NCBI RefSeq assembly: GCF_020536995.1
Contig: NC_068366.1
Coordinates: 74,406,536-74,470,535 of the forward strand
DNA length: 64,000 bases
Origin: Dreissena polymorpha
Lineage: Eukaryota; Mollusca; Bivalvia; Myida; Dreissenidae
Direction of reading: 5' to 3'
A model generated the notes under the pieces. It did no database searches and had not been told where the DNA came from. It worked only from the letters and a program-made list of their open reading frames with translations. Shown here in pieces: positions 41,733 to 54,100 of this stretch (positions within the stretch are counted from its first letter, which is position 1; each line of letters begins with the position of its first letter). The position numbers and the translations under genes were made by a program.

Positions 41733-42686
41733 GCCCCTCCACATTTGTATTCACAAGAGCTTGTCACAGTAGTGCCAAATCCCCGCCGACATGTGTTTGC
41801 TTGTATGACAACATTTGTTTTAGAGAGTCGAATAATATTTGTAAAACAAATAAAGGGAGATAATTAAAAAACTATTGCTGAGAGAGTTATGGTTCATGTT
41901 CACTGCACTTTTCCTAGTTGCCATCTGTTTATATTTCTAGTTTCAAATAAATCGCTTCAGTAGATTTAGAGTTATGCTCCGGACAAAAATTTACTTTGTA
42001 ATTAAAACAAGGGAGTTAATTCAAAAACTAAGGTAGATAGTGTTATGGTTATTAGTCACTGCACTTCTCCTACTTGCCATCTGTTTATATTTAAAGTTTC
42101 AAGTAAATCCCTTCAGTACATGTAGAGTTATGCTCCGGACAAAAGTTTACTTTGAAATTAAATAAAGGGAGATAATTCAAACACTAAGGTAGATAGAGTT
42201 ATGGTTCTTAGTCACTGCACTTCTCCTACTTGCCATCTGTTTATATTTCCAGTTTGAAGTAAATCCCTTCAGTATATTAAGAGTTATGCTCCGGACAAAA
42301 AATTACTTTGAAATAAAATAAAGGGAGATAATTCAAAAACTAAGGTAGATAGAGTAATGGTTCTTAGTCACTGCACTTCTCCTACTTGCCATATGTTTAT
42401 ATTTCAAGTTTCAAGTAAATCCTTTCAGTAGATTTAAAGTTATGCTCCGGACAAAAAAATACTTTAAAATTATATAAAAGGGGAGATAACTCAAAAACTA
42501 AGATTGAGTTATGGTTCTTGGTCACTGCACTTCTCCTAGTTGCCATCTGTTTATATTCTACGTTTAAAGTAAATCCATTGAATAGATTTGGAGTTATGCT
42601 CTGGACAAAGTTTCGGACGGACGCACAGACGGACAGACAGGACCAATTACTATATCCCCTCCGAATTTTTTTCCGCGGGGATAAAA
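41733..42686 (+). mobile_element. HINE-like repeat, family F2, five tandem core units
   Basis: It begins acaagagcttgtcacagtag and tgccaaatccccgcc, and ends ttccgcggggataaaaat, so aaatccccgc and gcggggat are inverted. Between are about five units of 145 bp (gagttatggttcttagtcac, tgcacttctcctacttgcca, agttatgctccggacaaaa), then ggacggacgcacagacggac. It is inserted in the LINE after KPILL.DCECWEG. A related copy is at 62848-63393. Confidence 0.75.
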
Positions 42687-42948
42687 ATAGAATGATTTCT
42701 TTTTGGTCTAAATTGGCCCATCCATTGTGTTTCAAATTTTCATATCACATTTTAAATATCTTATTCAATATACATGCACTGAAAATGCTCAATTTGACTG
42801 GATATAGTGTATCCGAAACATTTTTGTTATATGCGGAATGATGAATATTTGTCAATCTCATGATTTTCCGAATTGCACCTGCAGGCTCATAGAAAATTTG
42901 AATAAAAAACTTTCAGATCTGTTTATTTATGAATGGTGCTCAGATATA

Positions 42949-43269
42949 CAGGACTCAGCATTAACCTTAAAACCAACTTGCCCTCCTAGGCAAGTACTTA
43001 GATAATCTATTTGCCCTGAACGTAAAGCCACTTGCCCAAACATGAAATAGCACAACTACTGTAAACCTCATATTTTTTAATTAAGATCAAAATGATACAC
43101 CATTTAACAAAATGATTACAGCAATTAAAGTCTTGATTAAAATCTAAATTTAATGCTCTTTGTTCTTTTTTGCACTTGCCTGTGCGGACAACTAGATTAT
43201 AAAATAACTTGCCCGGACCCAACTTTTACTTGCCAGGGGCAATAGGACAACTGTTAATGTTGAGCCCTG
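42949..43269. mobile_element. MITE with CAGGGCTCAACATTAAC-type ends
   Basis: The left end, caggactcagcattaacc, and right end, gttaatgttgagccctg, are inverted repeats of 17 bp with few mismatches. It interrupts the LINE coding stretch, which resumes after it. The CAGGG-type terminus suggests a hAT relative. The flanking octamers (cagatata, aatacata) agree at only five positions, so the target duplication is weak. The 71-codon minus frame inside is not a host gene. Confidence 0.65.
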
Positions 43270-43916
43270 AATACATAATACAAGTAAATGCAGTAATTAT
43301 ACATTGTTTAAAGACACATTTGGGTTAAAATCCTACCTTGTTCAAACTCCATATAAGTTTGTAAAACGCATGATACAAATTCGTATAGGAAATAACAGAT
43401 TACCTGTCGAAACTGGAAGTTGGCATTGCATAGAATCGACCAAAGACTGTATTATTTATGTAACTCCTATAATCATATTGGCAATGAATTCCATTATTTA
43501 CTTGAATGCAAAACCATTACAGACCTAAAACAAAGTTTTATTGATAACATATACAAGACCAAAAACTATTAAATTTAAAACGTTTATGTCCAACGATTAT
43601 CGTAATAACAGTATTTACAGGAAACTGCATGCTCGTTAAGGATACATTTCAACAGTTTTAATGTATATTTCCTGTATAGTTTTCAATACATTAAAATAGT
43701 ATCTGTTTTCCATATGCTCAAATGTTTAAATAGTGTTCGTGTGTGTAGCTTTATTTGTAAATATTCTCTCCATTTAAATGAAAAAGTCTGCTATATACTA
43801 GTAATATGTTTCCCCTTCATCTATCTATCTACCAATGTATTTGTGTGTAACTTTTGCTCATACTGTCATTTTATGCATGAACTGAGCTGGAAATAAATAA
43901 ACTTGTAAACGAGTAG

Positions 43917-43934
43917 CATATATATATATATATC
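43917..43934. repeat. (TA)n microsatellite at LINE 3' end
   Basis: A short run of ta dinucleotides just after the putative LINE 3' end, as often seen at LINE insertion boundaries. Confidence 0.7.
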
Positions 43935-44240
43935 GCTTAAAACACTCGGCCATCCGTGCTTACATGATAATTGGTTGTATTTTACCTTTATGTTAGCAAT
44001 CAACATAATGTCACAAATCATTTCGATAACAATAGAACTCTCCAAATTATATCGTTAAGAGTTTGTTTATGATTTTCAGGGTTTTAAATCGTCAAAAGAT
44101 GCAAACAATGGATATTTTAGCGCATGGTGAATGTTCAGTATTAGTGTTTCCTTGCACAAAAGGTAGAACGAAAATTTGCAAAACTGAAACATTTTTTTCA
44201 ATTTTGTGAATTTTTAAAACATGAAAAGGTCCCTCTAATG

Positions 44241-44820
44241 ACAGTTAAGAGATCTGCGAATTCTTCTTTTAAATTCAACAATTTATTTTATAAGTATATT
44301 GTTATCTGCCTTTGTATAAGGTAAAAATAACACCGTAACATTTTTTATCACAAAACTGAAATGTTTATTTCAGCAGCTGGTTTGTAATTAAATCAATGTG
44401 ATAATGCTTAGTTACAATCATACAAATGCTTGCTTGGAAAGTGTAGTCTACAATTGCTTACTGTAACATTTGATTCGCAATTCATTTATCTGCAAGTCAT
44501 TTCATTTTCATTTCCGGGACACTGTAGAAAAACATGCATGTCCTTAAACAATATAAAAAGACTCTTGGTGAACTTTCATTTCCTGTCTACAAAATTAAAG
44601 CAAAACATATATTGTATGATACTTTGTGCTATAATATATAAATGTTGTGCTGGGATTGGAACTGGAAATCTGTACATTTCATAATGAATTTTACAATACT
44701 TTCAGCTTTTGATAAAACTTCTTTTGCATATGTTTCAGAACACAAGTGCCCTGTTAATATGTATATTCTTTAATCATTATAAGAAATAAATATTTGACTA
44801 GATCTATTCGTATTGCAATT
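44241..44820. other. Intergenic, no recognised features
   Basis: AT-rich. The 84-codon frame at 44430-44684 shows no domain. Confidence 0.55.
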
Positions 44821-45302
44821 TTAACAAGGGTCAAAACTGTCACAAAACCAGGCTTTCAATTTGAAAAAAAAAATCTGATAAAGGGAACCAACTCAAACTG
44901 AACTGATTGTTCATTGTTTCAAAATAAATCTATTTTAGTCGTGGTGACCTTGACCTTGGAGATATTGACGTAATTCTTTCGTGCAACACGCAGTCCAATG
45001 ATGGTGAACATATGTGCCAAATGATTTTAAAATCTCACAATGAATGACAAAGTTATGACCCGGACAAGCTCATTTATGGCCATTTTTGACCTTTGAACTC
45101 AAAGTGTGACCTTGACCTTGGAGATACCGACGCAATTCTTTTGCGCGACACACCGTCTGATGATGGTGAACAAATGTGCCAAATAATTTTAAAATCTTAC
45201 AATGAACGACAAAGTTATGGCCCAGACAAGCTTGTTCCGTCCGCCTGCCGACATTCGCCAATCTAATAACCAGTATTTTCCTTTGGAAAACCTGGTTAAA
45301 AA
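44821..45302. mobile_element. HINE-like repeat, family F5, two core units
   Basis: It opens aacaagggtcaaaactgtca and caaaaccagg, and closes ttttcctttggaaaacctgg then ttaaaaa, so accagg and cctggt are inverted, with a TTTTCC/GGAAAA hairpin at the end. Two units of about 170 bp lie between (gaccttgaccttggagatac, atgatggtgaacaaatgtgc, caaagttatggcccgg-like). Confidence 0.7.
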
Positions 45303-46164
45303 TTCAGAGTGCACTTCATGTTTTAGCCATATATAATACTTATAGCCCCTTACAGCTGTGTTTATCAGATTAGATAACAATTGCGTCTTATTGGACATTA
45401 TATTTTTATCAATGACTCTGAATAATAGTATGTTATATCCGGATACTATTCGGATCGCCCTATACAATCTTATTCGCATAATCTTTTAGCAAAAGCCATT
45501 GATAAACCATTAGTTATTGTAACCATAAATGCAATATAATCGCATTCATTTATTATATCATTAAACTGTCAAAATCTACAATAAATGACTGGTAAAGTAC
45601 CAGCGTTTTCGCAACATTACAATATGCAACATCAGATGAGGGCTACAATCAGCATATGCATGTATTCCATGCCACTTGTATCAAATACTTTGAAAGCTTT
45701 GAGCAAGTCCTAAATGTTGTTGTTTCAGCCAAAATGTTTTTATCGCAACTCTTTAACACTAACCTGATACTTTCTTTCTGATAGCCTGATACTTTGATAT
45801 AATAAGCACTCTACAGTACATTTATACTAGAGCAGAGAAAGCTTTTAAAAAGCCATTAGTCATATGCAGGTGTTGAATAACACAAATTATGCTTTCTGCA
45901 TGGCTTTATTGGTATATAAAACTAGTAAATTGTAAATGTTCTAATTGACGACAAACATTTAACAAACAAAAGTGCAAAATAACAAGTGAAGTATTTACAT
46001 ATGCATAATGTAAAATAAATAAACAATAAAATAATGTTATCAAAGGGCCATGCACACAAACCTATGATCAAGCAAAATATATTAAGCTGTATTAGAGTGA
46101 GCCTTTCATTGGTTTTAAATGGCCTTTATTATAGAAAAAAATAAGCCTGTACCAATTTGTTTAA
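45303..46164. other. Intergenic, no recognised features
   Basis: AT-rich without coding or repeat structure that I can support. Confidence 0.55.
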
Positions 46165-46428
46165 CAACAAGAGATGTGTTTGTCAGAAACACAATGCCCC
46201 CCTACTGCGCCGCTTTGAAGCCATATATTTGACATTTGACCTTGAAGGATGACCTTGACCTTTCACCACTCAAAATGGTCAACTCCATGAGATAAACATG
46301 CATGCCAAATATCAAGTTGCTATCTTCACTATTGCAAAAGTTATAGACAATTTTTAAGTTTTCAGACAGACGCACAGACTGACGGACAGTTCAACTGTTA
46401 TATGCCACCCTACTGGGGGAATAAAAAA
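46165..46428 (+). mobile_element. HINE-like repeat, family F1
   Basis: Begins aacaagagatgtgtttgtca with a TGTGTTT/AAACACA hairpin, then atgccccc, a single gaccttgaaggatgaccttg core and a gacagacgcacagactgacg run. It ends cctactgggggaataaaaa. Complete but slightly decayed. Confidence 0.8.
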
Positions 46429-47699
46429 TACAGTCGAGTTTAAAAATGTTGTAAAATAATTCCATGTAAAGAAAGGCTGAGAGTTCAGTTGTGTGTATTT
46501 GATTGTTGACATAAATAAACCAGACCCCCCAAGCCCCAATCGCAGGATTTGGTTGAATACAGATGAAATAGGCAAGGGTTAAAATAATTTGTGTCAGAAT
46601 ATTATATATACCGGTATTGAATAAAAACAAAATATAAAGAGGATAATAATAACTGTACTTCAACTTATCAAGTGTTTGTTGGTTCTGCATTAAAAATAGA
46701 AATAAAGGTATTATCCTTCAAAATCATTCCTTTTTTATTATAAAATTTACCTTCTAAAATGGCGAGATAAAAATGAACAAGAAACAAGCAACACAACATA
46801 TCCTGGTTTTCAAAGTTGAATACAGTAATTAAAATAATTATGGAATGGCAATCCAGATCTGAATATAAGCTACATGTACTAACAAAACAAATAACACAAA
46901 ACCTTCATCCAATCTCAAGTTACTGAGGGGAAAACATTTTTTTATTTTAAGGAGCATTGCCATTGACCTTGATTAGATTGGTCCCAATTGCTTTTCAAAG
47001 CTAGGTGTGCATGTAAGCTACCATCATACACAATTTCAGACCAGACAGACCCCAACTGCAATTCCACAGTAGGTATATAAGTAAGCTGCAAACACTCAAA
47101 ATTTCAGTCCAATATGCAATTGAGGTTCAACTGTTTTCTATTTTTATTAACCTTTACATTTACCCAGCATGAACCAAATATGATCACAAGCAATGTCTCC
47201 ACGCCAGCTTGATATACACAAAGTTTTATATATAAAGATCAGTAAATGCAAAAAAAAAATTATTTACTGTAAACCACCTGCCTTCCATAACCCAGTCTAA
47301 TGATGAAAAGGACAGATAAACATTGGAATCTCTTGAAATAAGTTACAAATGAAATACAGTGATTTTAAGAATTATCCTCAAGATACCTGAAATAACATAC
47401 AGGTTAACTATTCAATTATTATTATTTTGATTATTTAGCAAGATGAAGTGTCAGTATATCATAACTGTTCAGTAAAGACTGATTCTAAAGTGTTGGACTG
47501 TAAATGGAGAAAAGAGCTTTTTTTATGAAATTCTAAAGTTTATTTTACCAACACCTGAACATTAAATATTTCTGTAATGTATTTTTAAAAGACATACCAC
47601 AAAAATGACAAAAATTAAAGCTTAAGAAGAAGTTCTGATTAATACAGTTAATACTGGGCATCCAATGTTAGTGAACATTGCCTCACAAATCCCCATTTT
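46429..47699. other. Intergenic, downstream of the DEPDC1-like gene
   Basis: This probably includes the 3' untranslated region of the minus-strand gene. A plus-strand tttatt at about 47539 gives AATAAA on the minus strand, a possible polyadenylation signal about 460 bases after the stop. No other gene seen. Confidence 0.5.
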
Positions 47700-48075
47700 T
47701 CAGCATGGAGTCGCAGCTAAATAATTGACTGAGAGGAGTTGAAACGGCCTCACAACTAAAGCCCCTTCAGTTTCGAAAGTGGTTCAGCCAGAAAGGGTGG
47801 CTTGATTTGTTGATTGGGGAGTTAACATGGCCCCACAACTGAAGTCTCTTCACTTTCAAAAGTGGTTCAGCCAGAAGGGGGTGTCTTAATTTGTGGATGG
47901 GAGGAGTTAACATAGCCTCACAGCCGAAGTCCCTTCAGTTTCAAGAGTGGTTCAGCCAGAAGGGGTGGCTTATTTGTGGATGGGAGGAGTTAACATTGCC
48001 TCAGAGCCGAAGTCCCTTCAGTTTCAAAAGTGGCTTAGCAAGGAGGGGTGGCTTGATTCTTGGCTGGGAGGGGTA
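47700..48075 (-). repeat. Minisatellite of about 83 bp derived from the DEPDC1-like last exon
   Basis: Four successive units carry the phrase cttcagtttcaaaagtggtt, then cagccagaaggggtggctt and ggatgggaggagttaacat. They start near 47760, 47843, 47928 and 48009. The rightmost unit is the end of the last coding exon. On the minus strand the others would still read NKPPLLAEPLLKLKGLRL and similar beyond the stop codon. A plus-strand frame here (47891-48118) is a shadow. Confidence 0.85.
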
Positions 48076-48141
48076 TAGGTCAGGCTCACTCAGGCTACAC
48101 GGGAAGCGACGTAGGTAGATATCTGGGTGCATCTTCTGGAA
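48001..48141 (-). CDS. DEPDC1: DEPDC1-like last exon and stop
   Basis: Acceptor gttttcag|, phase 0. 46 codons, FQKMHPDIYLRRFP, then SLSEPDLYPSQPRIKPPLLA and KPLLKLKGLRL, stop TGA at 48003-48001. The tail resembles my recollection of the human C-terminus (IKQPMLI...FRSLR), so it is genuine coding sequence and not just the minisatellite it belongs to. Confidence 0.9.
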   Translation of the reverse strand, partial: FQKMHPDIYLRRFPCSLSEPDLYPSQPRIKPPLLAKPLLKLKGLRL

Positions 48142-51100
48142 CTGAAAACAATAGGAAAAAACGTTGATCAACAGTGCATTTTGTTCTTATGAAAAATCAT
48201 GATATTTAATTTTTTATACAAAGATGTGTTAACACTACAAAGCATTTATTAGTGTAAACAGGCGAATGCTTGTCTTGTGCACTGCTGTGTAGCTAGCAAT
48301 TTCAAATAATGTTTAAAAATATTTTGCTTGCTTGTAACTTTATATACGTACATTTTAAATTCATATGGAAGTTTTTATAGAAAAGTCACAGAAAAAACGG
48401 CAGCACAGCATTGAAGAACTACTGTTATATTTTTCACCAAAGTTCCCAGGCAAGCAAGAACATTTCCAGCTTTTTAAAAGGCCCAAGCCAAACCACTTTG
48501 TGACAAAACTGAAACATCCACTTTTTGAATTCAAAAAGAGTATGATTTGTGGCTATCATATGATGAAAATAGTATTAAAGTGGATGTTTCAAACTTGATA
48601 ATTTATATTTGTTAAACACATAATGTTTTCTATCATCTTTTGTTGCCCCCAATAAGATATTGAAATGGCCCACTGATTTTGTGGAAATGTGTTAATTAGC
48701 TCCCCATTGTTAACACAAAACGCTGCATCACAGTGAGTATATACAACAGACAAAAACAACAACAATTCACATCAACCTATTGACCTCTTTCTGTTTTACT
48801 CCTTAAATTTTCTGTTCAGGGGAAATAGAAACATTGTTTTTAAAATCTATAGAAATCCCAAAGTACTGTACCTGTTTGAGTCGTTTCTTCTTCTCCTTGC
48901 TACTCATGCTGTTGTCCTGTATGATCTCCTCCAGTAACGTGGCCAGGGCCTGCTGGGAGGCAGTCAGACGCTGGTTCTCGTACTCATCCAGTGACACCTT
49001 CTGGCAGTAGTGCAGTGTTGCTGGGTCCTCACTCGCGTACCGGATCTGAGGGGCACACAGGCACGGTTGTGAAATTTGAACATGTGAGCTGCTCTGTGAT
49101 AAATGTGTTGAGTGTTGTCTCCGATTAGCCATAGCAGTCTGAACAGGTTTATCGGGGAAAACACTTTCTGCTTTTATTGTATTTTCATTTAAAGGAAAAA
49201 TCTTCTTTACAAAGGCAAAAAGTGTCGTCCCTAATTAGCTTGTGCTGACTGCACTGGTTAATCTGGGACAACACTTTATATCCATGCATTAAACGCCCTT
49301 AAAATGTGACTTCTACAGAATAAACAAAGTTTTACTAAAGCCATATAAGAAAAACTGCCAGAATCATTTTCGAAATCAGCCCAGATATTATTAGAACAAA
49401 TGTTTTGACCAAGATTCATGAATATTGCACTAAAAATACGACTTCTAGAGTGTTAACAAGGTTTTACTATGTCCATATAAGGAAAACTGCCCCGCCCCTT
49501 AGCAACCATGTTTTATGACAGACCATAACCATTTTCTAACTCAGCTGAGATATTATTCTGACAAATGTTTCGACCAAGTTTCATGAGGATTGGAAAAAAA
49601 AGAGACTTCTTCAGTGTTAACAAGGTTTTAATGTTGCCACATATAAGGAAAACTTACCAGCCCCCTGGCAGCAATGATTTAAAACAGACAAGAACCATGT
49701 TCGAACTCAGCTGAGATATCATTGGGAAATATGTTCTGTCCAAGTGTCATGAAGGTTGGAAATGGTAAATGTTGATGACGCATGACCGACAATAAGTGAT
49801 CAAAAAAGCCCATTATGAGCTAAAAAGAGTTGTCATTAGAAGGCGATAAAGGATTAGTGGTCGTCTTTTTTTGCAAAATAGACATTAAATTGCAACATCA
49901 CACCTGTCTACAACGATCACTTTGGTCGTTGCACTTTACTGACTGTTCTCTGTTTGGACTGTGTATATTACCAAAAGAAACTGTCATGGTTGAGCGTATT
50001 AACCCTATACCAATTAGATACAGATTTTGACGCATTTGTGGTTCCTTAGAAAGTTACATTTAATCTAAGTCCTTTCTTACTAGATTCAAGTTTTTAAGGC
50101 TTCATTCCCAATCCTTATATACTGATGAGCAGCAAACAGCATAAAACCTCAACAGACTGCCATTTACTCACAGACTGTTCTGGTTTAATGCTGTTTGCAC
50201 ATAGCCATTTTCACTTTGCTTCTGAGTGGGAAAGGGTAATGAACTATGCTTAACTAGGTATGTGTCCATAAAACACATATGCCTCCACATACAACTCCAC
50301 ATACAACTTTTGTCTGGAAACTCCAGTTGCATGAAATATATCCAAACCAACATATAAAGGTGCCCAAGTTCACATGTGTACAAAGTTTCAGCGTTCTAGC
50401 ATCAATTCTTTTTGACTTTGGAAGGCCATAAGTTAAACAAGAGATGTGTTTGTCAGAAAAACAATGCTCCCTATTGCACCGATTTGAAATAAAATGTCAA
50501 TATATCATTTGGCAGGTTTAGAAATTATCTCCCTTATAAAGCTTATTACTTCCCTTGGATTGTATGTATTTTTTACTTTTGACCTTGAAGGATGACCTTG
50601 ACCTTCACCACTCATAATGTGCAGCTTTATGAGATACACATGCATGCCAAATATCAAGTTGTTATCTTCAATATTCAAAAAGTTATGACAAAACTTTAAT
50701 AATGAAGGATAAAGTTTTAGGAAAGAACAAGAGATGTGTTTGTCAGAAACACAATGCCCCCTTTTGCGCAGCTTTGAAGCCATATATTTGACCTTTGACC
50801 TTGAAGGATGACCTTGACCTTTCACCATTCAAAATGTGCAGCTCCATGAGATACACATGCATGCCAAATATCAAGTTGCTATCTTCAATAATGCAAAAGT
50901 TATTGCAAAACTTTTACCAAGGTTTAAGTTTTGGGATACACACAATGAATGAATGACAGACAGACAGGCCAAAAACAATATACCCCCGATGTTTCGATCC
51001 GGGGGCATAAAAATACAAATATATTTGACCTTGAAGGATGACCTTGACTTTTCAACATTCAAAATGTGCAGCTCCATGAGATGCACATGCATGCCAAATA

Positions 51101-54100
51101 TGAAGTTGCTATCTTCAATATTGCAAAAGTTATCAAACTTCAACTAAGGTTTAAGTTTTGGGATAGAATGACAAGCCAAAAACAATATACCCCCTCTTCT
51201 TCGAAGAAGGTGCCATAAAAATGTAACAATTTTTTAAATGCGCAACACAAGTGAAAAATGTATTTTTTAAATAAGAAGAGGCCATAATTCCAATTGTGTA
51301 GAAAATCTGTGAACCAAAATATGGAGATGCACACTTTTACATGGTGGTTGGTATGAATCCTTAGTTTTAGACCTCTAGCAGCAATACTTGTTACTTACAC
51401 ACTACACAAGTTGAAAAATGTCATTTTAAGTCTACAAAATGGGCCACACCTCTGGTTATGTTGCACAAACCAAAATATGCAGGTGGACAAGTTCATAAGC
51501 TGTTTAATATTAGCAGAGTTCCTCCTTTAGCATGAATACTCATTTAGCAATCTGTTACACAAAAACAGGGTACAGATGGACAGGTTTGACCTAAATGTAC
51601 ATGGCCCTACCCCCCTAATAAAATGGGGGCATAATTGTAAAATATATATTAAATAACAAGAAAGCCATGATGGCCCTGAATCGCTCACCTGACTAACCAA
51701 ATACAATCCCAACCCAGATTTCATCAAGATAAACATTCTGACCAATTTCATAAAGATAAGATGAAAAGTGTGACCTCTATTGTCTACACAAGGTTTTTCT
51801 ATTATTTGACCAAGTGACCTAATTTTTGACCCCAGGTGACCCAAATACAATGACAACCCAGATTTTATCAAGATAAACATTCTGATTAAATTTTATAAAG
51901 ATTGGATGAAAACTGTGACCTATATTGTCTACACAAGGTTTTTCTATTATTTGACCTAGATTTTGACCTAGTTTTTGACCCCAGATGACCCAAATACAAT
52001 TCCAACCCAGATTTTATCAAGATAAACATTCTGACCAAATTTCATAAAGATTGAATGAAAAAAACTGTGACCTCTACTGTCTACACAAGGTTTTTCTATT
52101 ATTTGACCTAGTATTTGACCTAGTGACCTAGTTTTTGACCCTAGATGACCCAAATACAATCCCAACACAGATTTTATCAAGATAAACATTCTGACCAAAT
52201 TTCAGAAAGATTGGATGAAAACTGTGACCTCTACTGTCTACACAAGGTTTTTCTATTATTTGACCTATTGTGACCTAGTTTTTTACCTAGTGACCTAGTT
52301 TTTGACCCTAGATGACCCAAATACAATCCCAACCCAGATTTCATCATGATAAACATTCTGACCAAATTTCATAAAGATTGGATGAAAACTGTGCCCTCTA
52401 CTGTCTACACAAACAAATTGTTGACGGATGCAAGAACGCACGCACATAGGGACAGGTGAGCTAAAAACAAAACGAGAGCTGTCCCCATAGGATGACTCAT
52501 GCCCCCTATAAACGCTTGATAGAAGTTATGAGCTTTTTTCGAAACCTAAACGCAGATTTTGAAACCTTTACGCTGACCCTTAGTTCAAGGTCAAGGTCAC
52601 AGGGGTAAAAATTTGTGTGTGTGTGGAAAGGACTTGTCCATATACATACGCGTGCCAAATATGAAATAGCTATCTGAAGCGACATAGAAGCTATGAGCAT
52701 TTTTCGAAACCTAAATGCAAAGTGTGACGGACAGTCCGATCACTTGGTATATTCCCTCCTTCGGGGGCATGAAAATAGTGATTAGGTTATAAAAATACTT
52801 ACAAACACATATATATGATGTGACCAATGTGCATTCAGTTAAATGTAATTATTTCTTATGATAAGACATGAGAAGAAATGAAAAAAATATTGTAAAAACA
52901 AGAGATGTGTTTGTAAGAAACACAATTCCCCCTACTGCGCCACTTTGAAGCCATATATTTGACCATTGACCTTGAAGGATGACCTAGACCTTTCACCACT
53001 CAATTTGTGCAGCTCCATGAGATACACATGCATGCCAAATATCAAGTTGCTATCTTCAAAATAGCAAAAGTTATGTGCAATGTTAAAGTTTTCGGAAGGA
53101 CAGACAGACTAATGGACGGACGGACAGACAGACAGTTCAAAAACTATTTACCACCCTTCAGAGGCATAATAAATGTTAAATGTTTTTTTTCCCAATAATG
53201 CAACAAATGTAAGCTGATCATTATTGAGCTACAAACCTTAACCAATGACACGGGTTAGCAACCACAATTCACGACACAAATTCATAAATACCACAACCAA
53301 GTTTCTACAGCTACATTTACGGTGTTTCTACAGCTACATTCACGGTGTTTCTAGAGGGAAATTTAGGACAGTCACAGGCTACAAGGTTTTCAAACATTAC
53401 AAACGCAAGAATTCAATTGCTATATTCAACAAATTGAAAATATGATTGAAGACGTTGTAAATATAGTTCTTCTAATAGATTTATATTTTGCCAGTTTGTA
53501 TCAAAACATGAAATTATTTATTTTTCACTCTTAAAGATGTACATATTAAGTCTTTTATTTTTATTCAGATGCACACATAGATGGTTTAGCATGAAACTAG
53601 TGTGTCAAAAAATTAAATATGAAGGAGATACAACAGTAAGAAAATCAATCCTTGATATATGTGCGTACTCAATTATGCCAGATTTGTTTACCCTTTCCCA
53701 CTTAGAAACGTTTTTTGACGCATTTGTAGTCCCTTAGTTAATTTCATTAAAGACAATAGATTCAAGTTTTTAATGCTTTTCAAACCTTTGATACTGATGA
53801 GCAGCAAACAAAACAAAACCTGAACAGACTGCGAGTTACTCGCAGGCTGTTCTGGTTTTATGCTGTTTGCACATAGCCATTTGCACTTTGCTTCTAAGTG
53901 GGAAAGGATTAAACAAACACTTTGAATGTTTTGTGATCATTTTTAAAGCCAGTGTCCTAGCCCAAGGGACATGAGCACAACATTCAGGGAATGGGGGCAA
54001 TCAGTGAACTATCTTCAGACACACCTAGCACAGATAGGAAATTCACTATTCTGTATGATGTTTATATAACAAATGTGGCTTCTGAATTTGCTGATTACCC

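Larger units (their letters stand above)
40440..43916 (+). mobile_element. LINE (non-LTR retrotransposon) fragment, Jockey/CR1-like, with two insertions
   Basis: Plus-strand pieces of a reverse transcriptase appear in the right order. They are ITCEEIEHCIKYFQ (about 40670), EKDLSNYGPITLLTC (about 40820), the CAFIDLKVAFDTTNRSLLWH block (about 41000), the catalytic LLYADDTVIVED (41332-41367) and LTVNT. Next comes NRMISFWSKL (42690), then a C-terminal RIGNNRLPVETGSWH (43384). Several stops and frame changes show it is dead. It is 5' truncated and lacks an endonuclease. The 3' end appears near aaataaataaacttgtaaac, followed by a TA microsatellite. Confidence 0.8.
40205..44240 (-). mobile_element. 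TTAA/inverted-repeat element with tRNA-like core, copy 5, split by a LINE
   Basis: The left part (40205-40435: ttggcatattttgaagtttg to a decayed box B, gtgctcgaaccactgac) and right part (43935-44240: cactcggccatccgtgctta to catgaaaaggtccctct) together make one old, diverged element in reverse orientation. The break is in the tRNA-like core, where the LINE sits. Terminal inverted repeats have partly decayed. Confidence 0.65.

Noticed and set aside
47891-48118. 75-codon plus-strand frame with WFSQKGWL repeats
   Set aside because: Antisense shadow of the DEPDC1-like last exon and its derived minisatellite.
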